Shown: piece after piece, positions 56,793 through 64,000 of the stretch
How the letters are laid out: every line of letters starts with the position of its first letter
How positions within the stretch are numbered: the first letter of the stretch is position 1
Origin: CAVOOW01 sp963697675
GTDB lineage: Bacteria; Actinomycetota; Actinomycetes; JACCUZ01
DNA length: 64,000 nucleotides
Assembly (NCBI GenBank): GCA_963697675.1
Contig: CAVOOW010000006.1
Span: 806,001-870,000, forward strand
Direction: 5' to 3'
Made by a program: the position numbers and the translations under genes
The notes under the pieces: generated by a model
Database searches by the model: none
What the model saw: only the letters and a program-made list of their open reading frames with translations
What the model was told of the DNA's origin: nothing

Positions 56793-56806
56793 CGTTTCAC
56801 CAAACG
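56793..56806. promoter_or_regulatory. Operator-like palindrome CGTTTCACCAAACG
   Basis: Five-base arms CGTTT and AAACG surround CACC, 30 bases upstream of the second iclR start, in the divergent gap with the ammonia-lyase-like gene. The gap (56764-56962) shows no other clear feature. Binding by the IclR protein is inferred. Confidence 0.4.
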
Positions 56807-56962
56807 GAAGGGCCTTGCCATCTAGCGAGACCGTTGCACAGTCGGAGGCACCGAGCAAGAGGTCGCGACCGGTTCGTGATATTCCGGTGGCGGTCCGATG
56901 ACGGGTCGAGAGAAGGCATTCCCCAGTATGTCACGCGAGGCGAAGTAGAAAGCGAGCGGTCG

Positions 56963-58399
56963 GTGATCCGCATCGACGGCACGGCCCTGACGACGGCCGA
57001 CATCGTGGCCGCCGCCCGGCGCGACGACGTCATCGAGCTGACCGAGGAGGCACGCAGCCGCGTCGGGGCATCCGCCGCGCTCGCGGAGCGGATCGCAGCC
57101 GAACGACCGCTCTACGGCCGGTCCACGGGGGTGGGGGCCAACCGCAACGTCTCGGTCGATGACCCGGCCGGTCACGCGCGGGCGCTGCTGCGCAGCCATG
57201 CCACGTCCGCCGGGCCGCTCCGCTCACCGGTGCGAGTGCGGGCGATGCTCGTGGTGCGGATCAACCAGCTCGCGGCCGGTGGCAGCGGGGCGTCTCCGGC
57301 CGTCCTCGACGGACTCGCCGCCATGCTCGCCGCCGACGCACTCCCCTATGTGCGCGAGCACGGCAGCGTCGGCACGTCAGACCTGCCCGCGCTGGCGACC
57401 ACCGCGCTGGCGTTGATGGGAGAGGCACCCACCACGTTCCCCTTGTCGACCCGTGTCGAGCTCGGGGCCGCAGACGCCCTGCCGCTGATGAGCAGCAACG
57501 CTGCCACGATCGGCGACGCCGCGCTGGCGGGCGCGGACCTCATGGAGCTCGCCCGGGCGAGCGTCGTGGTCGCCGCACTGACCTTCGCCGGCGTCGACGG
57601 CAACCGCGAGGCGTTCGCCGAGCTTGTCGAACGGGTCACGCCGTTCGCCGGTGCGCGCCAGGTGTGCCGGTGGATGCGAGCACTGACCGACGGCGCGACT
57701 CCGGCGGCCCGGATCCAGGACCCCTTCGGGCTGCGGACGCTGCCCCAGGTGCACGGCGTCACGATCGACGCGCTGCGTCGACTGGACGAGGTCGTTCGGC
57801 TGCTGGCCAACGCGCCGTCGGAGAACCCGGTCTTTCTCGAAGGCTCGGACGGCCGCGACCAGATCGCGCACCACGGCGGGTTCCACGCGTCGTACCTCTC
57901 GGCCGCCCTCGATGCCGCGACGCTCGCAGTGGCCGAGTCGGCGACGCTCGCGCTGGCCCGCATCGCGATCCTGATCGATCCGAGCGCGACCGGTCTGCCG
58001 CCGTTCCTCGGTGACGGACAGCCGGGGTCGTCGGGCGTCATGGTGCTCGAGTACGTGGGAGCATCCGCTCTCGGCGACGCCCGCGTGCTCGCAACGCCGA
58101 CGGGCCTCCAGACAGTCGTCCTCTCCCGTGGGCTGGAAGAGGTGGCCAGCTTCGCCTCGCTCGCGGCCCGACAAGCGGCCGCCGTGGCAGAACCGGTGCG
58201 GTTGCTGCTGGCTTGCGAGCTGGTCGCCGCGGTCCGTGCGTTGCGCGCCAAGAACTTCTTGCCCGACAACGAGTTGCTCGCCCGCGCATTGGCGATGTGT
58301 GCCGAGCTTCCTGACGATCTGGTGGATCGCGATCTGACCGACGACGTCGACGTCGCGAGCCGCGTGCTCCCCGCGCTCGCGAGCCTGCTCGCCGACTAG
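56963..58399 (+). CDS. Histidine/aromatic ammonia-lyase-like protein lacking the Ala-Ser-Gly (MIO) triad
   Basis: This 478-residue protein is full length for the HAL/PAL superfamily. It keeps Tyr51 (PLYGRSTGVGANRN) and the overall helix pattern, but where active enzymes have GSVGASGDLAPLA it reads GSVGTSDLPALA (residues 134-145). Ala is Thr and the Gly is deleted, so the self-made MIO cofactor should not form. The QDPYSLR and GNFHG motifs are also altered (QDPFGLR, HGGFHAS). It may therefore be a non-lyase paralogue or use another mechanism. GTG at 56963. Context in a hut region suggests a histidine-related ligand. Confidence 0.82.
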   Translation: MIRIDGTALTTADIVAAARRDDVIELTEEARSRVGASAALAERIAAERPLYGRSTGVGANRNVSVDDPAGHARALLRSHATSAGPLRSPVRVRAMLVVRINQLAAGGSGASPAVLDGLAAMLAADALPYVREHGSVGTSDLPALATTALALMGEAPTTFPLSTRVELGAADALPLMSSNAATIGDAALAGADLMELARASVVVAALTFAGVDGNREAFAELVERVTPFAGARQVCRWMRALTDGATPAARIQDPFGLRTLPQVHGVTIDALRRLDEVVRLLANAPSENPVFLEGSDGRDQIAHHGGFHASYLSAALDAATLAVAESATLALARIAILIDPSATGLPPFLGDGQPGSSGVMVLEYVGASALGDARVLATPTGLQTVVLSRGLEEVASFASLAARQAAAVAEPVRLLLACELVAAVRALRAKNFLPDNELLARALAMCAELPDDLVDRDLTDDVDVASRVLPALASLLAD

Positions 58400-58986
58400 A
58401 CGAAATCCCCAGCACTCACCACGGATGGGGCTGGCATCGGTCGCAGCTCGTCGGCATAGGACACCGACGTGCGGCGAAGCAGGCCCGCGCCGCTCACCGT
58501 GTACTGGCCCAGTCGCCACAACGGCGGCGAGTACGCATGCACCGAGACACTGCCCGGGTCCAAGCCGCTGAGCCGATGAATGTGGTCCGGCCCGAAGCTG
58601 TAGGACTGGCCGGCGCTCACGGCCCTTCGGTTGTCCGGCGCGCCCACCGTCAGCACCTGCTCCTCGAGACATCCCTCGACGACCGCGATGGCGCCGGAAG
58701 AGATGTCGTGATCGTGCCAGCCGGTGTCGTTGCGCGGCGTCCAGCACAGCAGCCAGACGTCGATGTGCGGATCGCGATGCACCTGCACGTAGTGGCGCCG
58801 CTCGTCGCTGAACGACACGTGCGAGCGCCACCACGGCGGCTCGGACGCGAGCGACCGCACGAGCGCCAGCAGCTCGGGGCGGGCCAGTTCTCGCCCGGGC
58901 AGCGCCGCCAGCGCGGCTGGTCTGATCGTCGTGGCCGTCGATGCGGTCGACACTGTCGACGCTGTCGAATCCGTCGATGCGGTCAC
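58396..58986 (-). CDS. Cysteine dioxygenase-type thiol dioxygenase
   Basis: A 196-residue cupin. Iron ligands are in GWHDHDISSG (two His) and GPDHIHRLSG (third His). The position of the mammalian crosslinked Cys93 is Gly, as in bacterial members. The family oxidises cysteine or 3-mercaptopropionate to a sulfinate; which one is unclear. The N-terminus has a Ser/Thr/Ala repeat (STDSTASTVSTASTATT) encoded by near-repeats of GTCGA. GTG at 58986 follows GGGAGG and overlaps the amidohydrolase stop (GTGA). Ends convergently against the lyase-like gene with a 4-base overlap. Confidence 0.85.
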   Translation of the reverse strand: MTASTDSTASTVSTASTATTIRPAALAALPGRELARPELLALVRSLASEPPWWRSHVSFSDERRHYVQVHRDPHIDVWLLCWTPRNDTGWHDHDISSGAIAVVEGCLEEQVLTVGAPDNRRAVSAGQSYSFGPDHIHRLSGLDPGSVSVHAYSPPLWRLGQYTVSGAGLLRRTSVSYADELRPMPAPSVVSAGDFV

Positions 58987-59888
58987 GGGCAACCTCCCTG
59001 GAGCAGTCGGCGCGGGTTGGCGACGCGCACGGCATGGGTCGCCGCCGCCCCGAGACCTGGATCGGTGGGCCCGCAGTAGGGCCGGTCGCTGCCGAGCACG
59101 AGCGAATCAATGCCCAGCACGCGTACGAGGCTGTCGAGACCGACACGCCCATAGCTGGACGTGTCGACGAACGTGTCCGGATCCGCCAGCAGGTCGGGAC
59201 CGCCGCGGGCGGCGGATCGCTCGTAGTGCAACGGCGCGAGGCCGGCCCCGGCGACGAAGCAGATGCGCAGCTGCGGGAGCAGGCTGCGGCCGACGGCCTG
59301 CCAGGCCCACCAGGCGGCCTGCAGCTGAGCCGCGTAGTCGACGACCGGCGCCCACCACGAGTGCGCGGCGGGTGCGACCGTGGTCACCGGCCCCGGGTGG
59401 ACGAACACCGGCCGGCCCGCCAGCTCACACACCCGGAGCACCTCCGCGAGCGCCTCCACCGCCAGCGGCGTGGCCAGCCGGGTCGCGGGCACCTGCAGGC
59501 CGACGAACCCCTCGTCGAGCAGGCCCTGCAGGCCGGACAGGTCGGGATCGACGTGGCTGACCGCGGCCCAGGCGACGAACGGCTCGGGCAAGGACATGAC
59601 GCCCTTGTGCCAGGCGAGCAGCAGCGGGCCGGCGTCGTCGGGACGCAGATCTTCGATGCCCAGCGGGCTGGACAGGCCGACAACGATGCGCCCGACGTCG
59701 GGGTCGAGGCCGGCGCGCCGCTGGGGCTCGTGGGCGGTGGGGTCGATTTCGTACGGGGGCTCGCCGGCCAGGTGCAGCGTCCAGCCGACCAGCCGGGGCG
59801 CTGTGTCGCGACTGCGCAGCGCGTCCACGAACTCGGGCGGCCAGAGGTGCTGATGCACGTCGACGCCGCAGACCCCACCCTGTGGCAC
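58983..59888 (-). CDS. Amidohydrolase (PF04909-like, ACMSD-type fold)
   Basis: A 301-residue metal-dependent hydrolase or decarboxylase: N-terminal GVDVHQHLWPPEFVDAL (HxH metal pair), GRPVFVHPGPVTTV, LAPLHYERSAARGG, FVDTSSYG and LVLGSDRPYCGPTDPG (late Asp ligand). The reaction is unknown. GTG 59888 preceded by GGAGGA is a better start than a GTG inside the operator at 59918. First gene of a LacI-controlled operon with the thiol dioxygenase. Confidence 0.8.
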   Translation of the reverse strand: MPQGGVCGVDVHQHLWPPEFVDALRSRDTAPRLVGWTLHLAGEPPYEIDPTAHEPQRRAGLDPDVGRIVVGLSSPLGIEDLRPDDAGPLLLAWHKGVMSLPEPFVAWAAVSHVDPDLSGLQGLLDEGFVGLQVPATRLATPLAVEALAEVLRVCELAGRPVFVHPGPVTTVAPAAHSWWAPVVDYAAQLQAAWWAWQAVGRSLLPQLRICFVAGAGLAPLHYERSAARGGPDLLADPDTFVDTSSYGRVGLDSLVRVLGIDSLVLGSDRPYCGPTDPGLGAAATHAVRVANPRRLLQGGCP

Positions 59889-59904
59889 GCACGTCCTCCA
59901 TCTG

Positions 59905-59944
59905 GTGAAGCGCTTCACTGATGCGATCCAGTGAAGCGCTTCAC
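59905..59944. promoter_or_regulatory. Twin LacI-family operators
   Basis: Two identical perfect palindromes GTGAAGCGCTTCAC at 59905-59918 and 59931-59944, centre to centre 26 bases. The central CG and TGAAnCGnTTCA shape are typical of LacI/PurR-type sites. They lie between the amidohydrolase (17 bases from its start) and the lacI-type gene at 59997, so they should control both. Confidence 0.88.
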
Positions 59945-59996
59945 TACGGGTTTGTCAATTCGCCCCGGCCCCGTCGATTCTCACTAGGCTGACCGG

Positions 59997-61031
59997 ATGG
60001 CCGAACGCCGACGGCGACCGACGCTGCGCGACATCGCCGCCGAGACCGGGCTGTCCACGGCGGCGGTTTCGTACGCCCTGCGGGGGCTGCAGGTGCCACC
60101 GGAAACCCAGCAGCGGGTCCGCGAGGCGGCTGAACGCCTCGGCTATCAGGCAGATCCCATCGCCCGAGCGCTGGCGTCCGGGCGCACCGGCTATGTCGGT
60201 GTGCTCTGCCGGTCGCTGGAGGACATGTGGCAACAGGGCCTGGCGGCGGCGTTCGGACGCGGGCTGCTCGAGGCCGGCCGCAGCGCCCTGATCGTCGACG
60301 CGTCCAACGACCCGGAGCTCGAGGCCACGCTGGCGCAGCGCCTGGTCGACCAACGCGTCGACGCCCTGATCGCACTGCCCGTCGACCCGCGCGCCGAGCA
60401 CTGGGCCGCCATCGCGCAACGGGTGCCGCTCGTGTCGATCGGCGACGGGTTGCCGGGCGTGGCCACCGCGGCGGAGGTGGTCTTCGACAACGCCGGCAGT
60501 GTCACCGATGCCCTGACCCGCCTCGCAGCAGCCGGCCACCGGCAGATCACGGTGTTGACCTCGGTTGCCACGGCCACACCGGACCGGCCCGCGGAGAGCG
60601 TCGTGGCGCGGGTGGCCGAGGAGCTCGGCATCGTGGCGGTCCTGTGCCCCTCCCCCTATGACCTGGACGGTGCCCGGGCGGTCGCGATCGACGCCCTGTC
60701 CGGCGACGATCCGCCCACCGCATTCCTCTGCCTGGCCGACACGATCGCCTACGGCGTCTATGCGGCAGCGGACGAGCTCGGCCTGCAGGTGCCGGAGGAC
60801 GTCTCCGTCCTGGGCTTCGACGACAACCAGGTGTCCCGCCTGCTCACCCCGCCGCTGTCGACCTACCGCTGGCCGGTCACCGAACTCGTCGGGCTCGTCG
60901 TGGAACGCACCGTTCGCGCGATCGACAACGACAAGCGCAGCAAGCGAAAAGTGCTGACCGCCACCCCGCAGATGCGTGGCTCGGTCGCGCCGCCGCGCTT
61001 GCGACCGGCCCGGCGGGCGGCCGCCGAATAG
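59997..61031 (+). CDS. LacI family transcriptional regulator
   Basis: A 344-residue repressor: N-terminal HTH with LRDIAAETGLSTAAVSYALR and hinge DPIARALASGRTGYVGVLCR, then a periplasmic-binding-protein-like effector domain (VVFDNAGSVTDALTRLAAAG, PTAFLCLADTIAYGVYAAAD, VSVLGFDDNQVSRLLTPPLS). ATG at 59997. Divergent from the amidohydrolase-dioxygenase operon across the twin operators, so it probably represses them and itself. The effector is unknown. Confidence 0.92.
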   Translation: MAERRRRPTLRDIAAETGLSTAAVSYALRGLQVPPETQQRVREAAERLGYQADPIARALASGRTGYVGVLCRSLEDMWQQGLAAAFGRGLLEAGRSALIVDASNDPELEATLAQRLVDQRVDALIALPVDPRAEHWAAIAQRVPLVSIGDGLPGVATAAEVVFDNAGSVTDALTRLAAAGHRQITVLTSVATATPDRPAESVVARVAEELGIVAVLCPSPYDLDGARAVAIDALSGDDPPTAFLCLADTIAYGVYAAADELGLQVPEDVSVLGFDDNQVSRLLTPPLSTYRWPVTELVGLVVERTVRAIDNDKRSKRKVLTATPQMRGSVAPPRLRPARRAAAE

Positions 61032-61033
61032 CA

Positions 61034-61095
61034 GCGCTCGCGCCGGACGTGCAGAGAATACGGACTCATCCGTCCAGCCGCGATGATGCGAGCGC
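61034..61095. terminator. Candidate bidirectional terminator
   Basis: GCGCTCGC (61034-61041) pairs with GCGAGCGC (61088-61095), enclosing a small hairpin CGGA-CTCA-TCCG (61061-61072). It lies between the convergent lacI-type and membrane-protein genes. Moderate support only. Confidence 0.4.
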
Positions 61096-61142
61096 GGTGA
61101 CGGCACCGATCAACGGTGAATCCGTCATTCCTGCACGCCCAC

Positions 61143-61589
61143 CTACACAACCGGTCTCGGCGTGTAGAGCGTGGTCAGCACCAGAACGACCGCAATGGCT
61201 CCGACGACCGTGACGCCTGCGCCCATCCAGGCCCACAGCTCCGCGTCGGCCGCTCGAATGCCCGCAGAGATGTACCCGTCCCCGTTGTAGGTGCTGTCCG
61301 TCAGCAAGCGCGTCTGGAGACGGTCGGACTCTCGGCCGGCAGTGACGGCGATGTCCACGTTCACTCCCCAGCTCACGGCGCCCACGAGAAAGACCGTCAG
61401 CGACCCGATCAGCAGCAGTCTGGTGGCGGCCGCACTTCGGCGCAGGACCGAAGGCTCGATCGGACGCACCGATGGAGCCGCCCAGGCATCGGGCTGCATC
61501 CCGGCGGCTCCCAACGGCTGTTGGTTCGGCACCCACTGCTGGCCGTCCCAGCGCCAAGCACCATCCGGACTGATCTGCCCCGTCGTCAC
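61143..61589 (-). CDS. Two-helix membrane protein with N-terminal DUF2510-like motif
   Basis: This 148-residue protein starts with SPDGAWRWDGQQWVPNQQP, a short Trp-rich motif seen at the N-terminus of many actinobacterial membrane proteins. It has membrane helices at about 54-74 (ATRLLLIGSLTVFLVGAVSW) and 118-140 (MGAGVTVVGAIAVVLVLTTL) and a soluble segment between them. Function unknown. The GTG shares one base with the DUF3180 gene's TAG stop. Confidence 0.7.
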   Translation of the reverse strand: MTTGQISPDGAWRWDGQQWVPNQQPLGAAGMQPDAWAAPSVRPIEPSVLRRSAAATRLLLIGSLTVFLVGAVSWGVNVDIAVTAGRESDRLQTRLLTDSTYNGDGYISAGIRAADAELWAWMGAGVTVVGAIAVVLVLTTLYTPRPVV

Positions 61590-62059
61590 TACGCGGGTGC
61601 CCCTGGCGGCTGGTCCTCGTCGTTGTTGCCGCGCACGCGGCAGGTGCGTTCCAGGAGAAGCCCTGCCGCAGTGAGCAGCAGCGAGGCCAGCACGGCACCA
61701 CCGGCCAGCAACGCGCGGTCGCGCCGGTCAGCTATGTCGAGGCTCGGCAGCAAGACCAAAGCGTAGCCGCCGTAGAGCCCGCCGACGATCGGGCCGACGT
61801 GCGCGCTGGCCTTGCCGAGCACGGCCATCCGGGCCATCGACAGCGGGTGCGGGCGCTTGTCACCGCGACGCAGTCGACTGCGCAGCCCGAGCGCGGTCGC
61901 GAGCACCACGAGAGCGAGGGCGAGCAGGCCGGCGGGCGCTGACCAGGACAGCGGAGGCAGTACGCCGCCACGATCCTCGACGAGGCGCAGCGCGCCCCAG
62001 GTGACAGCGCCCACGGCAATGAAGATCGCGACCAGCGACGTGATTCGGGTGGGTTTCAC
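61589..62059 (-). CDS. DUF3180 membrane protein
   Basis: A 156-residue protein with four hydrophobic helices (RITSLVAIFIAVGAVTWGAL; APAGLLALALVVLATALGLR; AHVGPIVGGLYGGYALVLL; LLAGGAVLASLLLTAAGLLL) and the DUF3180 hallmark HPLSMARMAVLGKASAHVG. It regularly follows folK in actinobacteria; function unknown. ATG at 62059 overlaps folK's stop. Confidence 0.88.
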   Translation of the reverse strand: MKPTRITSLVAIFIAVGAVTWGALRLVEDRGGVLPPLSWSAPAGLLALALVVLATALGLRSRLRRGDKRPHPLSMARMAVLGKASAHVGPIVGGLYGGYALVLLPSLDIADRRDRALLAGGAVLASLLLTAAGLLLERTCRVRGNNDEDQPPGAPA

Positions 62060-62574
62060 GCCCGCGCCACCGGGAGCTCCAACGCGAGGTCAGCCCGCAG
62101 CCGTACACCCGTGACGTCCATGTCGGCCAGCAGGTCGGCAGCCCGGCGCCCGTCGGGAAGGGCTGCGTCGCTGTCGACGGCAGACCAGGGCACCAGCACG
62201 AAGGCACGCTCGGCGGCCCGCGGGTGTGGCAGCACCAGGTCGGCGTCATCGACGACCTCGTCGCTGATCGTCAGCAGGTCGACGTCGAGGGTGCGTGGCC
62301 CCCATCGCTGCTCCCGCACGCGCGCGAACCGCGCCTCCACGGTGTGGGCCAGGTCGAGCAGGGCGTGCGCCGTGAGGTCGGTCTCGACGACTACGACAGC
62401 GTTGAGAAAGTCGGCCTGCTCGGGACCACCCACCGGATCGGTCTCGTAGACGGGCGACACGGCGACGACCTGCCCTGCGGCGGACAGCGCATCGACCGCC
62501 CCCTGCAACAGGGCCAGCCGATCACCCAGGTTGCTGCCGAGCCCCAGCACCGCTCGCCGCACGCCCCGGCTCAT
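62056..62574 (-). CDS. folK: Hydroxymethyldihydropterin pyrophosphokinase
   Basis: Transfers pyrophosphate to 6-hydroxymethyl-dihydropterin in folate synthesis. The 172 residues show AVLGLGSNLGDRLALLQGAV, SPVYETDPVGGPEQADFLNA, REQRWGPRTLDVDLL and LPHPRAAERAFVLVPW. ATG at 62574 overlaps folB's stop (ATGA). Confidence 0.95.
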   Translation of the reverse strand: MSRGVRRAVLGLGSNLGDRLALLQGAVDALSAAGQVVAVSPVYETDPVGGPEQADFLNAVVVVETDLTAHALLDLAHTVEARFARVREQRWGPRTLDVDLLTISDEVVDDADLVLPHPRAAERAFVLVPWSAVDSDAALPDGRRAADLLADMDVTGVRLRADLALELPVARA

Positions 62575-62939
62575 CGGCGATCGCGCACGATGGTGACCGC
62601 GACGTCCTGGAACGGCACGCCGACCGGAGCCTCGGGCTTGTGCACCGTCACCTCGACGCTTTCGACGAGCGGCCGGGACAGGCACACAGCGGCGATGCGC
62701 GCGGCAAGGGTCTCGAGCAGGTTGACCGGTCCGCCTTCGACAACAGCGACGACCTCGGCGGCGAGCTCGCCATAGTGCACGGTGTCGGCCACGTCGTCCG
62801 ACTTGGCGGCCTGGCGGGTGTCGACCTCGAGCACGAGGTCGACGAGGAACGTCTGGCCCGCTTCGCGCTCCTCCGGGTAGACGCCGTGGTGACCCCGGGC
62901 GCCCAACCCGCGCAACGTGATGCGATCTACATCGCTCAC
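62571..62939 (-). CDS. folB: Dihydroneopterin aldolase
   Basis: Makes 6-hydroxymethyl-dihydropterin. 122 residues: ITLRGLGARGHHGVYPEERE, DDVADTVHYGELAAEVVAVV, NLLETLAARIAAVCL and VTVHKPEAPVGVPFQDVAVT, including the catalytic Lys in HKP. GTG at 62939 with GAGGAG; an open frame upstream is antisense noise. 58 bases after folP. Confidence 0.94.
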   Translation of the reverse strand: MSDVDRITLRGLGARGHHGVYPEEREAGQTFLVDLVLEVDTRQAAKSDDVADTVHYGELAAEVVAVVEGGPVNLLETLAARIAAVCLSRPLVESVEVTVHKPEAPVGVPFQDVAVTIVRDRR

Positions 62940-62997
62940 ACCGTCTCCTCGCTCACGCTCGTCGACCGTGCTGGCAATTGTGCTGTGCCCAATTCGC

Positions 62998-63900
62998 TCA
63001 CGTGACGTCCCGCCCGTGCTTGGCGGCCTCGAGAGCAGCAACGACGCGTACGGCGTCGGCGCTGCCGGCGACATCGTGCACGCGCACCCCCCATGCTCCG
63101 TGCGCGGCAAGCAGCGAGGTGAGTGCCGTCGTGGCGTCTGCCCGACGGTCGGCAGGGCGCGGCTCACCGCTTCCGTCGGCGAGCAGCGTGCCGAGGAACC
63201 CCTTGCGTGAGGCGCCGACGAGCACTGGCCGACCCAGAGCCTGCAACGCTTCGAAGTGGGCGAGCAATGACCAGTTGTGCAAGCCCTGCTTGGCAAAACC
63301 GAGTCCCGGGTCGATGACGACGTAGTCGCGGCTGAGTCCCTGCTCGGCCAGGTCGGCCAGCCGTGACTCCAGCTCCGCGACGACCTCAGCGACCACGTCG
63401 TCGTACACCGCCCTGGTGTCCATGTCGGCACTGTGGCCGCGCCAGTGCATGGCGACGAACGGCACCTCGAGGGCGGCGACGGTGCGGGCCATCGCTTTGT
63501 CGGCGAGTCCGCCGCTGACGTCGTTGACGAGGCAGGCGCCGGCCTCGACCGCGGCCGACGCCGTTCTGGCGCGCATCGTGTCGATGCTGACCGGCACTCC
63601 TGCCTCGGCGAGCGCCCGCACGACCGGCAGCACGCGGCGGGTCTCCCGTGCCGCGTCGACACGCTGCGCGCCGGGGCGGGTCGACTCACCGCCGACGTCT
63701 ACGAGGTCGGCGCCTTCGGCGACCATCGCGAGGCCGTGGGCGACAGCGGCGCCTGCGTCGAGGAACTCGCCGCCGTCGGAGAAGGAGTCAGGCGTGACGT
63801 TGAGCACTCCCATGACGAGGCACCGCTGCAGGCCGGACAGGGCTGGGGGCAGCCCGCGGAGCACCGGCTGCTGGATCTGCGGCGAGACCATGGTCGTCAT
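62998..63900 (-). CDS. folP: Dihydropteroate synthase
   Basis: Joins para-aminobenzoate to hydroxymethyl-dihydropterin pyrophosphate; sulfonamide target. 300-residue TIM barrel with LVMGVLNVTPDSFSDGGEFL, LVDVGGESTRPGAQRV, SIDTMRARTA, LVNDVSGG, VAMHWRG, VIDPGLGFAKQ, LVGASRKGFL and VRVHDVAGSADAV. ATG at 63900 (GTC ATG in MTTMVSP; the second Met at 63891 is possible). Confidence 0.96.
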   Translation of the reverse strand: MTTMVSPQIQQPVLRGLPPALSGLQRCLVMGVLNVTPDSFSDGGEFLDAGAAVAHGLAMVAEGADLVDVGGESTRPGAQRVDAARETRRVLPVVRALAEAGVPVSIDTMRARTASAAVEAGACLVNDVSGGLADKAMARTVAALEVPFVAMHWRGHSADMDTRAVYDDVVAEVVAELESRLADLAEQGLSRDYVVIDPGLGFAKQGLHNWSLLAHFEALQALGRPVLVGASRKGFLGTLLADGSGEPRPADRRADATTALTSLLAAHGAWGVRVHDVAGSADAVRVVAALEAAKHGRDVT

Positions 63901-63938
63901 CGCACGGTCATCGGGCGGTCACCAGGCGGCCGTCGGGC

Positions 63939-64000
63939 TCATCGCGCCACGATGAGGCTCATCGCCTCGGCCCGCGTCGCGGGATCTCGCAGCTGACCGC
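63939..64000 (-). CDS. folE: GTP cyclohydrolase I, C-terminal fragment at window edge
   Basis: The minus strand at the right edge reads LRDPATRAEAMSLIVAR then TGA at 63939. This matches the usual C-terminus of FolE, and folE-folP-folB-folK is the standard actinobacterial order. Only about 20 residues are visible. Confidence 0.6.
   Translation of the reverse strand, partial: GQLRDPATRAEAMSLIVAR

Overview
The window is a 64 kb stretch of chromosome from a very high-GC Gram-positive actinobacterium. The evidence is the gene set (Lsr2, ClpC1, DisA next to RadA, a lid-less adenylate kinase, the Ppx/sugar-isomerase/ProC neighbourhood, a second NuoD, folE-P-B-K followed by DUF3180), frequent GTG starts, and many 4-base ATGA or GTGA stop/start overlaps. 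I cannot name the genus. No rRNA, tRNA, CRISPR array, phage or insertion sequence was seen.

Layout. 1-4.1 kb: 3' part missing from an HlyD-type adaptor lipoprotein, an aldo/keto reductase, then GNAT-proC-proline dehydrogenase. 4.2-9.5 kb: an MFS carrier running into a two-gene ABC-2 exporter, and a GH15 glucoamylase/trehalase-like enzyme. 9.7-12.8 kb: a tightly coupled run (ppx, sugar isomerase, methyltransferase, TetR). 12.8-21.1 kb: a Cys-rich conserved protein, a PIG-L deacetylase, radA, disA, an orphan cheB-cheR-cheW block, and mutY. 21.1-24.2 kb: a SnoaL-like protein and a three-gene ABC exporter. 24.5-30.4 kb: a macA-macB-lipoprotein-macA export cluster with many frameshifts. 30.6-41 kb: clpC1, GNAT-SDR, adk, lsr2, a micro-ORF, lysS, a methyltransferase, then coaX-panC-DUF2520. 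41-48.6 kb: MidA-like methyltransferase, a phosphatase, P450, two PH-domain membrane proteins, nuoD2, and two small conserved genes. 48.7-58.4 kb: a histidine/urocanate catabolic region (broken IclR, hutU, hutI, a glycine-betaine-type ABC importer, a second IclR, and an ammonia-lyase-like protein lacking the usual catalytic triad). 58.4-61 kb: a LacI-controlled thiol dioxygenase plus amidohydrolase operon with twin perfect operators. 61-64 kb: two membrane proteins and folK-folB-folP-(folE).

Two window-wide signals stand out. First, gene 3' ends are decorated by at least four families of intergenic palindromes; the largest has the core CTGCATGATCGACTT and forms nested left-left-right-right structures. 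Second, ten genes carry 17 inferred single-base indels, 15 of them insertions, while large housekeeping genes are intact. This looks more like long-read sequence error than natural decay, so entries typed as pseudogene may be intact genes in the living organism.
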